Source of the DNA: JAGXLC01 sp964585385
Lineage (GTDB): Bacteria > Bacteroidota > Bacteroidia > Bacteroidales > UBA12077
Assembly (NCBI GenBank): GCA_964585385.1
Contig: CAZPDP010000012.1
Coordinates: forward strand, 17,807 to 81,806
DNA length: 64,000 bases
Reading direction: 5' to 3'
The position numbers were made by a program, and so were the translations under genes. The notes under the pieces were generated by a model that saw only the letters and a list, made by a program, of their open reading frames with translations, was not told the DNA's origin and made no database searches. Position 1 is the stretch's first letter. Every line of letters starts with the position of its first letter. Below are positions 45,185-55,120 of the stretch, piece by piece.

Positions 45185-45928
45185 TTACATTTGATTGAAG
45201 ATCTGAATCAGTTGTTCCTTTTTTCGATGCGAAACGGGTACAGAGGTTTGATCCTTAAGCACGATTTTTTCATTTTCCTTTTTAAAGTGATCCAGATAAT
45301 TCAGGTTTACAAGATGAGATTGATGAACTCTGAAAAAACCGTAAGGTGTAAGCATGGTATCAAATTCCTTAAGGGTTTTGGATACAACTAGTTTTTTCCC
45401 GCCATAAAGGTAAAAATAAGTGTAATTGCAATCGGCCTGGCAGCGGATAATATCCTGTACGTTTACGAGATGGATGCTATCCGAGGTTTTAAGTACAATT
45501 TTCTTAACTTCTTTGGAAATATTTTCTATATTGGAAAGAAAAGCATTTAGCTTCAATTGAGTGTCTTCCTTAGCCATTGCTTCCTTTGCCCGGCTGACAG
45601 CCTTTTCTACCTCATCCGGATCGAAGGGTTTAAGCAAGTAATCAATGGCGGAGAATTTAAATGCTTTTACTGCATATTCCTCATAGGCAGTAATAAAAAT
45701 CAACTTAAAGTCATAATCATCTAGCTTATCAAGTAAATCAAAACCACTCCCGTCAGGCAACTGGATATCCAATAGTACAATATCCGGCTTATAGGTATTG
45801 ATTATATTCAACCCGTTTTTCACGTCTCCTGCTTCTCCGATGATCTCAACGCCCTCGCATTCCTGGTCTATCATTTTACGAATAGTCTGACGAGCATTGA
45901 TTTCATCATCAATAATTACGGTTTTCAT
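45185..45928 (-). CDS. LytTR-family response regulator
   Basis: 247 residues. The receiver (1-120) has acidic DDE at 7-9, phosphoacceptor Asp54 in VLLDIQLPDG and the conserved Lys in LLKPFD. The LytTR DNA-binding domain (about 140-245) includes FFRVHQSHLVNLNYLDHF. It lies 70 bp downstream of the large propeller kinase gene on the same strand, so the two are a cognate LytS/LytR-type pair. In other bacteria LytTR regulators bind direct repeats upstream of exopolysaccharide, adhesion and bacteriocin genes; targets here are unknown. Confidence 0.93.
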   Translation of the reverse strand: MKTVIIDDEINARQTIRKMIDQECEGVEIIGEAGDVKNGLNIINTYKPDIVLLDIQLPDGSGFDLLDKLDDYDFKLIFITAYEEYAVKAFKFSAIDYLLKPFDPDEVEKAVSRAKEAMAKEDTQLKLNAFLSNIENISKEVKKIVLKTSDSIHLVNVQDIIRCQADCNYTYFYLYGGKKLVVSKTLKEFDTMLTPYGFFRVHQSHLVNLNYLDHFKKENEKIVLKDQTSVPVSHRKKEQLIQIFNQM

Positions 45929-45998
45929 AAATCTTGATTTGGTGAAAGTTGTTGGTAAAAATATAAAATAAAGCTATCGAATTTATTCTCCATGAAAT

Positions 45999-48900
45999 CT
46001 AAACTTTAAGCTCGCCGGTATTATAAAGAAACGGCACTTTTAATATGACACGCGTTCCCTGTTTTTCTTTATCAATATTGCTCAAATCATAAATATCAAT
46101 TTTGATTTTCTGCTTACTAAAACGGTTCATATTCAGGATACGTTCTTCAGTAATTTTTGTTGCAAGGGATTTATAAGACCCTATTTTTTTCTTTTTTAAC
46201 CTTTTAGCTGTATCAATACCTATACCGTTATCTTCTACTATTATCTCCAATTCTTTATCTATTAATCTGAATCTAACATTCAATATGCCTTTATAGTCTA
46301 TCGGTTGAAATCCGTGCTCAATGGCATTTTCTATAAACGGCTGAGTAAGCATAGGCGGTATGGCAATATATTGCTCTTCAATAGCCTCATCCACATCAAG
46401 ATAATATTCAAATTTATCTCCGTACCGGATCTTCTGCAATAATAAATAATGCTCTATGGTTTGAATCTCCTGGTTTAGTGTAATATAATTATTTCTTGAA
46501 TTATCCAGGATCAACCTTAACAGTTTCGAGAATTTTGCCAGGTAACGGTTGGCCTTACTCGTTTCTTTTTCAAGAACATAATTTTGAATTGATGTGAGTG
46601 AATTAAAAATAAAATGTGGGTTCATTTGCGATCGCAGAAGTTTCTGCTCCAGTTCCACGTTATTTTTCTCTTTTTTCAGGCTCAGAATTCTCAACCGGAC
46701 ATAGATAAAAATAATTGCGGCAAACAAAAGGAATACGGTTAAATAAAACCAGGCCGTTCTGTAAAAAGGAGGTTCAAGAATAATTCTCAGCTCTACGGGC
46801 TCATTACTCCAAATATGGTCATTATTGGTTCCCATCACTTTAAAAACATATTCGCCCGGATCAATATCCGTATAACTCGCTTTATTCAATTGTTCAACTT
46901 CCACCCAGTTTTTATTGATTCCTTCCAGTTTATATTTATATCGGTTCTTTTCGGGTGCTGTATAATCCATTGATGAGAAATGAATGGTGAAAAAGTTTTC
47001 ATTATGAGACAGGACCACTGTCTTTTTCCTGGTAAAGTCGGTTTTAATAACCTTATCGAATTTTTCAAAGGCTGTAATCTGAAGCGCTGGTGATCTTGTA
47101 TTGCTCTTTAGTTTTTGCGGATCAAAAATGTTAATCCCCTTTTCTCCTCCAAAGGCCAATCTTCCATCCTGTAATTTACAGTGCGCTTTGGTAAAACGGT
47201 TGCTCTGCAAACCATCCGATTTAAAGTAATTTATCATTGTTTCATTTTTCGGATTGAATTTCACCAGGCCATTATGGGTTGATATCCAAAGATTTAGCTG
47301 GTCATCCTCAAGAATAGCCATGATGTTGTTATCGGGAAAACCGTCTTCTTCTGAAAAATGCGAAAAATCCATTGTAGATTCTCTAAAGAGATTCAACCCA
47401 TTTGTGGTTCCAATCCAGATTCTGCCTTTTGAATCTTCGTATATGCTGTTTACTTCGTTGCTGCTTAATGAACTTGTATCATAACTGGCATGGGTAAAAT
47501 GATCAATATGATTCTTACCGGGTGATATTCGATTCAATCCTTTATCCGAAGTTCCGACCCAGATATATCCTCTTGAATCTTCATACATGTCAGTTGTAAG
47601 TCTTGAAGTAAGAGAATATTTATCTGGTTTGTTATAATTTACAAATTTATTCTGTTCCTTTTTATACATACACAATCCCCCTAAAGTTCCAATCCACATA
47701 TCTCCGTCGGGACCCTGTTCAACAGAGAGCACATGATTATTGATCAAGGTATTAGGCTTATCTTTATCGGCTCTGTATATTCGCACTGTGCTATCGGAAG
47801 GGTGATAGCAATTTAATCCATGGAGAGTGCCAATCCAGATGGTACCCGCTGAATCTTCATAAAGGGCTGTAATCAGTTCTCCACTTATTGAAAACTTGCT
47901 GTTTTTCCTTTTTTTGAATGTTGTTAATTGCTTTGCCCGGATGTTATATTGATAAAGGCCCTCTTCAGTTCCAATCCATAATTCAGAAAACTGGCTGAAC
48001 AAAAGGTCTGTCACCCTGTATTGAGCCAGCTTAATATCCAGCTTTTGTGTTTGATTGGTATTGAAATTGTATATATATAAATTACTGGTTGTCGCATAAA
48101 ACAATTTGTTATCTGAATAGTCAAATGCCCTGATATTCAAATCTGTAGATGCCAAAGGTTGTTTAACGAACTCCTTGCTTTCTATTAAGAACCTGTAAAT
48201 GCCCTTAGTTGTACTTAAAAGGATAACAGAATCTTTCATGTATTTAACCGCGCCCTTTATAACTCCAGCTTCAGCAGGTAAATTGTAACAGAAAAACCTC
48301 TTTTGCTGATTGTTAAATAAGCTTAACCCTTCACTTTTGGCAATAATCATTGAACCATCGGGAAGCGGCAGTATATTGATAGCCCCTCCTTTACAATCTC
48401 TGTCTGTCCATTTTTTCTTAATATAGTGAAATTTCCCTGTAGTAAAATCATACCGGTAAATTGTGCTAACCTGCCTTGAGCCAATCCATAAATATCGTTC
48501 ACCATCATAGGTCAAGGCACTAATGCGCCTGCTAATAGGATTATTCTTTATAGGATTGAAGGTACTGTCTACGAACTTGCCTGTTTCCCTGTCAAATAGC
48601 TGCATACCGGAAGCCCCCCAGATACCTGTCCAGAAATTGCCCTGGCTGTCCTCCAGGAAATCATTGTACCAGTCACTCTTTAAAGAATTGGGATTTAATG
48701 CATATAACGTAAATTCACCGTTTTTTCGGTTGTATTTGTTGAATCCAATACCTCTCCACAATCCCACCCATATATCTCCATTCCTGTCCTGATAGAGATC
48801 GGATATGTTGTTTGAAGATAGTGTGCCGCTTATTTCTTTATTTTCCTGGTAGTGCTGTATGGTATGATTGTCCAAATCCATCCTGCTAAGTCCTGAACTG

Positions 48901-50048
48901 TTGGTACCGATCCACAAATACCCTTCACTATCCTGCATTAATGCAGAAACCTGATTGGAGATAATGGTTTTATTGTTACCCGGAATATGATAAATGTGAT
49001 CAAACTTATATTTTCCCGGGCTGTACTTATTCAGGCCCTCATCGGTACCAAACCAGATATTACCACTTCTGTCCTCATAGACACAGTTTATGTTATCACT
49101 GCCCAGAGAATGAGGATTATTCTGGTCCGGAAAAAAATGAACCAGGTTTTTATTCCTGTAATTGTATTGAAGAACCCCATTTCCAGTAGCAAACCATATC
49201 TTACCATTTTGATCTTCGAGAATATCGTAAGTAGAAGTCCCGTAGAATTTTGAGAACCGGCCTGTTGGCTTGTAAAACCTATAAATTCCATCAATTCCGG
49301 AAATCCAAAAGACGCCACGACTATCTTCCAGAAATGCACCTACGTCGTTATCCCTTTTCTTATCCGGATCATTTGGATCAGCGCGGTATAGATAAAACTT
49401 GCCCTCTTCTTTATCAAACCGGTAAGGTCCCATTGTACGTCCGCCAATCCATAAATCTCCATCCTTATCCTGATAAATATCGTGATATTCGTAATAGGGT
49501 TGTTCTATTTTATCATGGATAAAGTGATTAAAGCTATCCTGTTTGATATCATATTTATTCAGAACCCCGTCAACTGTTTCTATCCAAAGATTCCCGGAAG
49601 TATCAGCATACAATGTTCTCACATAATTATTGCTTAAACTGTTTTCTTTGAACTCCTCGTGAGTGTAAGTCACAAAAATTTCTTTTTCCCTGTTGAAAAG
49701 GTTGAGACCATCTAAAGTTCCAATCCACAAATTTCCATAGATATCTTCAGTAATTGAAGTTATGTGACTATTGGAGAGCGAGGTGGAATCTTTGTCATGG
49801 GCGAAAAAAGTCTGAAAGGAATAACCATCGAAACGATTCAGTCCATCTTCAGTTCCAATCCACATATACCCATACTGATCCTGGTACACATCCAGAACCC
49901 TTCTGTTACTGAGTCCTTCATCAGCTGAATACTGGTCAAATTTAGTAAGATAATCTCTTTGGTAATTATATTCAACCTCGTACTGAGAGAAAACACCATT
50001 AGAAATAATGACTAATAGAGTTAATATGAGGAGCTTTCTAAAACACAT
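45999..50048 (-). CDS. Propeller-sensor LytS-type histidine kinase (1349 aa)
   Basis: 1349 residues from the ATG at 50048; an in-frame TTG three codons upstream is less likely. Signal peptide (RKLLILTLLVIISNG, cut near VFSQ); about 14 or more Reg_prop repeats forming two seven-bladed propellers (for example GYMWIGTEDGLNRFDG, NLWIGTLDGLNLFN); a Y_Y_Y domain (about 980-1060, YKYKLEGINKNWVEV); one membrane helix near 1080-1100; a His_kinase domain with His1145 in QMNPHFIFNSL; and a C-terminal HATPase with VEDNGIGID. This is the HTCS-like architecture without a fused regulator, so the LytTR response regulator downstream is the partner. The ligand is likely a polymer or oligosaccharide, by analogy. 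Confidence 0.93.
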   Translation of the reverse strand: MCFRKLLILTLLVIISNGVFSQYEVEYNYQRDYLTKFDQYSADEGLSNRRVLDVYQDQYGYMWIGTEDGLNRFDGYSFQTFFAHDKDSTSLSNSHITSITEDIYGNLWIGTLDGLNLFNREKEIFVTYTHEEFKENSLSNNYVRTLYADTSGNLWIETVDGVLNKYDIKQDSFNHFIHDKIEQPYYEYHDIYQDKDGDLWIGGRTMGPYRFDKEEGKFYLYRADPNDPDKKRDNDVGAFLEDSRGVFWISGIDGIYRFYKPTGRFSKFYGTSTYDILEDQNGKIWFATGNGVLQYNYRNKNLVHFFPDQNNPHSLGSDNINCVYEDRSGNIWFGTDEGLNKYSPGKYKFDHIYHIPGNNKTIISNQVSALMQDSEGYLWIGTNSSGLSRMDLDNHTIQHYQENKEISGTLSSNNISDLYQDRNGDIWVGLWRGIGFNKYNRKNGEFTLYALNPNSLKSDWYNDFLEDSQGNFWTGIWGASGMQLFDRETGKFVDSTFNPIKNNPISRRISALTYDGERYLWIGSRQVSTIYRYDFTTGKFHYIKKKWTDRDCKGGAINILPLPDGSMIIAKSEGLSLFNNQQKRFFCYNLPAEAGVIKGAVKYMKDSVILLSTTKGIYRFLIESKEFVKQPLASTDLNIRAFDYSDNKLFYATTSNLYIYNFNTNQTQKLDIKLAQYRVTDLLFSQFSELWIGTEEGLYQYNIRAKQLTTFKKRKNSKFSISGELITALYEDSAGTIWIGTLHGLNCYHPSDSTVRIYRADKDKPNTLINNHVLSVEQGPDGDMWIGTLGGLCMYKKEQNKFVNYNKPDKYSLTSRLTTDMYEDSRGYIWVGTSDKGLNRISPGKNHIDHFTHASYDTSSLSSNEVNSIYEDSKGRIWIGTTNGLNLFRESTMDFSHFSEEDGFPDNNIMAILEDDQLNLWISTHNGLVKFNPKNETMINYFKSDGLQSNRFTKAHCKLQDGRLAFGGEKGINIFDPQKLKSNTRSPALQITAFEKFDKVIKTDFTRKKTVVLSHNENFFTIHFSSMDYTAPEKNRYKYKLEGINKNWVEVEQLNKASYTDIDPGEYVFKVMGTNNDHIWSNEPVELRIILEPPFYRTAWFYLTVFLLFAAIIFIYVRLRILSLKKEKNNVELEQKLLRSQMNPHFIFNSLTSIQNYVLEKETSKANRYLAKFSKLLRLILDNSRNNYITLNQEIQTIEHYLLLQKIRYGDKFEYYLDVDEAIEEQYIAIPPMLTQPFIENAIEHGFQPIDYKGILNVRFRLIDKELEIIVEDNGIGIDTAKRLKKKKIGSYKSLATKITEERILNMNRFSKQKIKIDIYDLSNIDKEKQGTRVILKVPFLYNTGELKV

Positions 50049-50115
50049 TGTTAACAATTAAAACATCTCCCAACATATCATTTTTTTATGAATTTTACAA
50101 GAAAAACTCGAAAAG

Positions 50116-51903
50116 TCAGTCAAGTTTAAGCACTGCAAGGAAGGCTGATTGGGGTACCTCCACGTTTCCCACCTGTCGCATTCTTTTTTTGCCCTTTTTC
50201 TGTTTCTCCAGCAACTTTCTTTTCCGGGTAATATCCCCCCCGTAACATTTTGCAGTTACGTCCTTTCGCAGGGCTTTCACAGTTTCCCGTGCAATAATTT
50301 TGGATCCAATAGCCGCCTGTATGGCAATATCGAATTGCTGCCGTGGGATGAGTTCACTCAATTTCTCACAAATTCTTCTCCCAAATGAATAGGCATGGTC
50401 CCTGTGGATAAGTGTTGAAAGGGCATCCACCATATTTCCGTTGATAAGAATATCCAGTCTGACAAGATTCGCTTCTTTATATCCTGTCTGGTAATAATCA
50501 AAAGAAGCATACCCTTTAGAGATACTTTTTAGCTTATCGTAAAAATCAAACACAATCTCCGCAAGTGGCATTTCGAAAGTAACCTCGACCCTGTTGTTGG
50601 GTTGAAAGACCTGGTTTTTAAGCGTCCCACGTTTATCCAGGCACAGTGTCATGATAGGACCTATAAAGTCGGCTTTGGAAATGATTTGAGCATGTATAAA
50701 AGGCTCTTCGATATGGTCAATACTTTTCTCCTCCGGTAAACCACTGGGATTATGGACCTCAACCATTTGCCCCTCGTTTGTGTAAACATTGTAGGAAACA
50801 TTGGGCACTGTAGTGATCACGTCCATATCAAATTCCCTGTCCAGTCTTTCCTGCACGATTTCCATGTGGAGCAGTCCAAGAAATCCACACCTAAAACCAA
50901 ATCCCAGAGCCGCCGAAGATTCCGGTTCAAAGGTAAGCGAAGCATCGTTCAATTGCAGCTTTTCCAATGAATTCCTTAACTCCTCATAATCGTCAGCATC
51001 TACAGGATAGATTCCTGCAAAAACCATAGGCTTCACATCTTCAAACCCAGAGACAGCCTTATCGCATGGATTATCAAACTGTGTGACGGTATCTCCAACT
51101 TTCACTTCCTTCGATGTTTTGATACCTGATATTATGTATCCCACATCACCTGCTGCCAGATTTTTACGCGGTTCCTTCTCAAGTCTCAAAACCCCTATCT
51201 CATCAGCATAATAATCCTTGCCGATATTCACGAATTTTACGTGATCGCCTTTATTAATTTTCCCGTTAAAAATTCTGAAATACGCGATTATACCTCTGTA
51301 TGAGTTAAATACTGAATCAAAAATCATAGCCTGGAGAGGTGCGTTCGGATCGCCCACAGGGGAAGGAATTACCTCAATAATTCTTTCAAGTATAGTATCC
51401 ACTCCCTCCCCGGTTTTACCACTTGCTTCAATTATATCAGATCTGTCGCAACCCAGCAGTTCCACAATTTGATCTTTCACTTCTTCCGGCTTAGCGGCTT
51501 CCAGATCAATCTTATTCAGAACAGGTATTATTTCAAGATCGTGGTCAATGGCCAGGTAAACATTGCTAATGGTTTGTGCCTGAATACCCTGAACAGCATC
51601 AACCACAAGCAAGGCTCCTTCGCAGGCTGCAATTGACCGGGAAACTTCATAGGAAAAATCTACATGACCCGGCGTATCTATAAGATTAAGATAATATTTT
51701 TGATTATCCAGATAATAATCCATCAAAATTGCATGACTCTTAATGGTAATTCCACGCTCCCTTTCCAGCTCCATGTCATCCAGCATCTGGTCCTTGTAAT
51801 CTCTCTCAGAAACTGACTTCGTCAATTGTAACAACCTGTCAGCCAAAGTACTTTTACCATGATCAATATGTGCCAGTATGCAAAAATTTCGGATGTTGTT
51901 CAT
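50116..51903 (-). CDS. lepA: Elongation factor 4 (LepA)
   Basis: 595 residues from the ATG at 51903 (MNNIRNFCILAHIDHGKST); a TTG seven codons upstream is rejected because the family starts at this motif. GTPase motifs: AHIDHGKST (G1), DTPGHVD (G3), NKIDL (G4). C-terminal signature: RKRKLLEKQKKGKKRMRQ. LepA is a ribosomal GTPase that can back-translocate ribosomes and helps under ionic or pH stress. The length matches the family (about 595-600). Confidence 0.97.
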   Translation of the reverse strand: MNNIRNFCILAHIDHGKSTLADRLLQLTKSVSERDYKDQMLDDMELERERGITIKSHAILMDYYLDNQKYYLNLIDTPGHVDFSYEVSRSIAACEGALLVVDAVQGIQAQTISNVYLAIDHDLEIIPVLNKIDLEAAKPEEVKDQIVELLGCDRSDIIEASGKTGEGVDTILERIIEVIPSPVGDPNAPLQAMIFDSVFNSYRGIIAYFRIFNGKINKGDHVKFVNIGKDYYADEIGVLRLEKEPRKNLAAGDVGYIISGIKTSKEVKVGDTVTQFDNPCDKAVSGFEDVKPMVFAGIYPVDADDYEELRNSLEKLQLNDASLTFEPESSAALGFGFRCGFLGLLHMEIVQERLDREFDMDVITTVPNVSYNVYTNEGQMVEVHNPSGLPEEKSIDHIEEPFIHAQIISKADFIGPIMTLCLDKRGTLKNQVFQPNNRVEVTFEMPLAEIVFDFYDKLKSISKGYASFDYYQTGYKEANLVRLDILINGNMVDALSTLIHRDHAYSFGRRICEKLSELIPRQQFDIAIQAAIGSKIIARETVKALRKDVTAKCYGGDITRKRKLLEKQKKGKKRMRQVGNVEVPQSAFLAVLKLD

Positions 51904-52041
51904 TGTATATCCTCTTTTTCCCAAAATGCAAAATCAAATCGCAAAGATACTTAATTATTCATGAAAAGTAAGATTGTATTAGTTTTTCAATTGAACTTTT
52001 TGGTTAAAAAACGGTTCATTAGACATTCTGCATTTTTTTTC

Positions 52042-52049
52042 TAATTTTG
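52042..52049 (+). promoter_or_regulatory. -7 box (TAATTTTG) for methyltransferase gene
   Basis: Exact TAnnTTTG match 39 bases before the ATG at 52088; no TTTG at the expected -33 position. Confidence 0.35.
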
Positions 52050-52087
52050 GTCTTTCCGACAACAATCTGAAAGCTAAATACAGTAAA

Positions 52088-52882
52088 ATGTTTAATTTTC
52101 ACTCAGACAAACCCAGTTACTTTCAATATCAGTATCTATCAACGAGAAACTATATTATCCCTTTTCTTGAAAAACATTTTGAGTTACAACCAGAACAAAA
52201 AATTCTGGAAATAGGGAGTGCAGAAGCAGGGGTTTTAAAAGCATTCACAGAGCGAGGTCATGAATGTACGGGAATAGAACTGCAAAGCTCGCGGGTTGAT
52301 CTTGCAAAAAAATTTATGCAGGAAGAAGTAGAAAATAAGCAAATACATTTTATTGAGAGCAATATATTCGATATTGACCCGATCAATGATTTACCCTATC
52401 GCTACGATCTGATTATCCTTAAAGATGTAATAGAACACATCCCCAATCAGGAGGTTTTTGCAGATAAACTGAAAGAATTCTTAAATGACAACGGCAGGGT
52501 CTTTTTTGCTTTTCCTCCCTGGCAAATGCCTTTTGGTGGCCATCAGCAAATGTGTAAAAGTAAAATTCTTTCCGTAATGCCTTATTATCATCTTTTACCC
52601 ATGTCCCTTTATTCATTTATTTTAAAACTTTTTAAGGAACCCTCAAAAAAAATTACTAATCTGATGGAAATTAAAGGAACAGGCATTTCAATTGAACGGT
52701 TTGAGAGAATCATGCGGAAAAACCATTATTATATTGAAGGGAGGCAGCATTACCTTTTTAACCCGATTTACAAATACAAGTACAAACTAAATCCTGTCAA
52801 ACAGTCGCCAATAATCAGCGGAATACCTTATTTCAGGAATTTTCTGACTACAGGCGCTTATTACCTTGCCAGGAAGAATTAG
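52088..52882 (+). CDS. Class I SAM-dependent methyltransferase
   Basis: 264 residues. SAM-binding motif I ILEIGSAEAGVLKAF (about 41-55), acidic GIELQSSRVDLA after beta2, YDLIILKDVIEHIPN (post-motif II), then FLNDNGRVFFAFPPW. This is a Methyltransf_11/25-type fold. The substrate is unknown; the C-terminal half (about 165-264) is family-specific and basic. It may act on a lipid quinone, a polysaccharide or a small metabolite. The gene is alone, divergent from lepA, and its end carries copy C of the dispersed palindromic repeat. Confidence 0.85.
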   Translation: MFNFHSDKPSYFQYQYLSTRNYIIPFLEKHFELQPEQKILEIGSAEAGVLKAFTERGHECTGIELQSSRVDLAKKFMQEEVENKQIHFIESNIFDIDPINDLPYRYDLIILKDVIEHIPNQEVFADKLKEFLNDNGRVFFAFPPWQMPFGGHQQMCKSKILSVMPYYHLLPMSLYSFILKLFKEPSKKITNLMEIKGTGISIERFERIMRKNHYYIEGRQHYLFNPIYKYKYKLNPVKQSPIISGIPYFRNFLTTGAYYLARKN

Positions 52883-52916
52883 CCCGGATAATTCAAGAAT
52901 TATGCAGGTTAGATGC
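52883..52916. repeat. Dispersed palindromic intergenic repeat, copy C
   Basis: CCCGGATAATTC followed by AAGAATTATG-C-AGG, lying exactly between two convergent genes; diverged relative of copies A and B. Confidence 0.5.
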
Positions 52917-54063
52917 CTTTTAATATTTGTGCTACCAGATAACCCAGGTAATTTCCAATGGCATAACCCAGGATTCCAACGGTTAAACCAGAAATGATTA
53001 CCTGTCGGTTTTTTATAGCCCCGGCGATTACCGGCACAAAGGGAGGAGAACAAATCAAAGCAGTAGAAGTCACCATCACCGTATCCGAATCCACTTTAAA
53101 AAAAGAAGAAATTACTACATGGAGAATCAAGCCACCAAAAACAACAAAGGTTATATAACTAAAAAGATTCGGAGCGGACCCCCCAAATTGACTGACATCA
53201 GCCATTGAAGCTACTACCAGACTGAATATCAATATAAAATACATCCCAAGCTCGAATGTCTTTTCAATTTGATTCACTGCCGGGATAAGGGAAGCCAATA
53301 TTCCCAGGGTAGTAATAGTAAGAATAACCACAACCATTTCAGCACTTTTGGGAAAAAGGAAACTTAAACCTCCACCTATTCCAAATATTAGGGCAGAAAC
53401 ACCCAAACCTTTTAACAACTGTAAAACAGACTTTTTCTTAAGAATTCCAGCATAGGGATCCTGCCCGTCCAGCTGAGACATGGTAAGTGAATTCTTATGG
53501 TTCAGAAAAGGGAACGGCTTCAATAAAAGTGAAAAAGCTTTCCTGCCGATGGTTATAAGAAAAAGGAGGTATATACTGGAAAGCACCATGTCATAAGTAT
53601 GGGTGATAATATAAGTATCCGGATTTACATCAAGCATCATCTTTAAAGAAGCCAGATTGGGTGTTCCCCCGGTATATACACCCACAAGCATCCCTGAAAT
53701 TTTCCACATTTCGGGCATTTCCTCGCTTTTAAAAAGAACATATCCGATGGAAACCACAACAATAACACCTATCAAAGCTGCAACAAAGGATAAAAGTGTT
53801 TTTCCCGCAATTTTAAACCAGGCCCCGATGTTTGCGGAGAATAACAACAACGGAATCGCAAGGGGTATAGTTATAGTGGTTAGAGAATTTTGTATTTTTT
53901 CAGCACTTTCAGGCAATATTCCAACATTACCCAGTATGAGGCCGAACAAATAGGCTATTACTACGGACCCCAGCTTATTGACCATGGGAAATCTCCTGCA
54001 AAGGTATAAAATAACCATCGGGAAGAAAACATAGAAGATAATCAACAAAACATTTACAAACAT
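52909..54063 (-). CDS. DUF819 family integral membrane protein
   Basis: 384 residues with about ten membrane helices and little soluble sequence apart from a loop (about 185-205, HKNSLTMSQLDGQDPYAG). N-terminal FYVFFPMVILYLCRRFP and LFGLILGNVGILPE, then GGTPNLASLKMMLDVNP and a C-terminal STALICSPPFVPVIAGA motif fit the DUF819 (YjcL-like) family of predicted transporters. Function undefined. Convergent with the methyltransferase gene. Confidence 0.85.
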   Translation of the reverse strand: MFVNVLLIIFYVFFPMVILYLCRRFPMVNKLGSVVIAYLFGLILGNVGILPESAEKIQNSLTTITIPLAIPLLLFSANIGAWFKIAGKTLLSFVAALIGVIVVVSIGYVLFKSEEMPEMWKISGMLVGVYTGGTPNLASLKMMLDVNPDTYIITHTYDMVLSSIYLLFLITIGRKAFSLLLKPFPFLNHKNSLTMSQLDGQDPYAGILKKKSVLQLLKGLGVSALIFGIGGGLSFLFPKSAEMVVVILTITTLGILASLIPAVNQIEKTFELGMYFILIFSLVVASMADVSQFGGSAPNLFSYITFVVFGGLILHVVISSFFKVDSDTVMVTSTALICSPPFVPVIAGAIKNRQVIISGLTVGILGYAIGNYLGYLVAQILKGI

Positions 54064-54113
54064 AAATTTCAGAATATTTCCTGATTATATTCCGCTAATA
54101 TATTAAATAAAAT

Positions 54114-54138
54114 AAGGAGGTAACATCTGTACCTCCTA
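54114..54138 (-). terminator. Hairpin after fabI
   Basis: AGGAGGTA (54115-54122) pairs with TACCTCCT (54130-54137); T-rich sequence follows on the minus strand. Confidence 0.6.
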
Positions 54139-54184
54139 AAATTTGCTTTTAAACCTCTTTCAATTTTTTATTCAGCAGACAAAA

Positions 54185-55063
54185 TTACTGATCCTGTTTA
54201 ATTCTGTGCCGTACTCCTTCTTCATCCTGACAATCGCATATATCCTCCAGGTTCTTATTGTATACAGCCATTGCCCTGTGACTCATACCCATACTTGAAA
54301 ATCCACCGTCGTGGTATAAATTCTGCATAGTCACTTTCCTGGTAAGGTCAGAGAATAGGGCTATACAATAATTGGCACATTCTTCTGCAGTTGCATTCCC
54401 GAGGGGCGACATCCTCTCTGAAAAATCCATCAAACCTTCAAAGCCCATCACTCCGGAACCGGCTGTTGTTGGGGTTGGGGATTGCGATATGGTATTGATA
54501 CGAATTTTCTTCTCTCTGCCATAAATGTAACCAAAACTCCTTGCTATCGATTCCAGTAATGCTTTTGCATCCGCCATATCGTTATATCCATAAAGGGTTC
54601 GCTGAGCTGCTACATAAGATAAGGCTACCACTGACCCCCATTCTTTGATAGCATCTAATTTCCGGGCAGATTGAAGAATTTTATGAAAGGATAAAGCAGA
54701 GATATCCAGTGTTTTGTGAAAATACTCATAATTTGTGTCGTCGTATGTATTTTCTTTCCTCACATTGGGAGACATCCCAATGGAATGGAGTATAAAATCA
54801 ACCTTCTCTCCAAAATATTCCATCGTTTCATTCAGAAGGTTTTCGATATCTTCGATATTTGTAGCATCGGCAGCGATCACCCTGGTATTTAGCTTTTCAG
54901 CCAACTGTTTAATATTACCCATTCTTAACGCTACAGGTGCATTTGTCAGAACCACTTCTGCTCCCTCTTCATGCGCTCTCTCGGCTATCTGCCACGCAAT
55001 GGATTTCTCATTAAGCGCACCAAATATAATCCCTTTTTTTCCTTTCAATAAATTACAAGCCAT
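54185..55063 (-). CDS. fabI: Enoyl-[acyl-carrier-protein] reductase (FabI)
   Basis: 292 residues. NAD-binding opening KGIIFGALNEKSIAW, VDFILHSIGM, and the FabI catalytic arrangement Tyr150-x9-Tyr160-x6-Lys167 (SYVAAQRTLYGYNDMADAK). ISQSPTPTTAGSG follows, containing the substrate-binding loop. The enzyme reduces trans-2-enoyl-ACP in the last step of each elongation cycle of fatty acid synthesis. It has a longer C-terminal tail than the E. coli enzyme (about 262 residues), as seen in Bacteroidota. It is in the same orientation as recN, 57 bp away. Confidence 0.94.
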   Translation of the reverse strand: MACNLLKGKKGIIFGALNEKSIAWQIAERAHEEGAEVVLTNAPVALRMGNIKQLAEKLNTRVIAADATNIEDIENLLNETMEYFGEKVDFILHSIGMSPNVRKENTYDDTNYEYFHKTLDISALSFHKILQSARKLDAIKEWGSVVALSYVAAQRTLYGYNDMADAKALLESIARSFGYIYGREKKIRINTISQSPTPTTAGSGVMGFEGLMDFSERMSPLGNATAEECANYCIALFSDLTRKVTMQNLYHDGGFSSMGMSHRAMAVYNKNLEDICDCQDEEGVRHRIKQDQ

Positions 55064-55120
55064 AATGCAGTTTTTTTTGATAACGTATTATGTACAATTC
55101 AATTCCAATAATGTTTTTTC

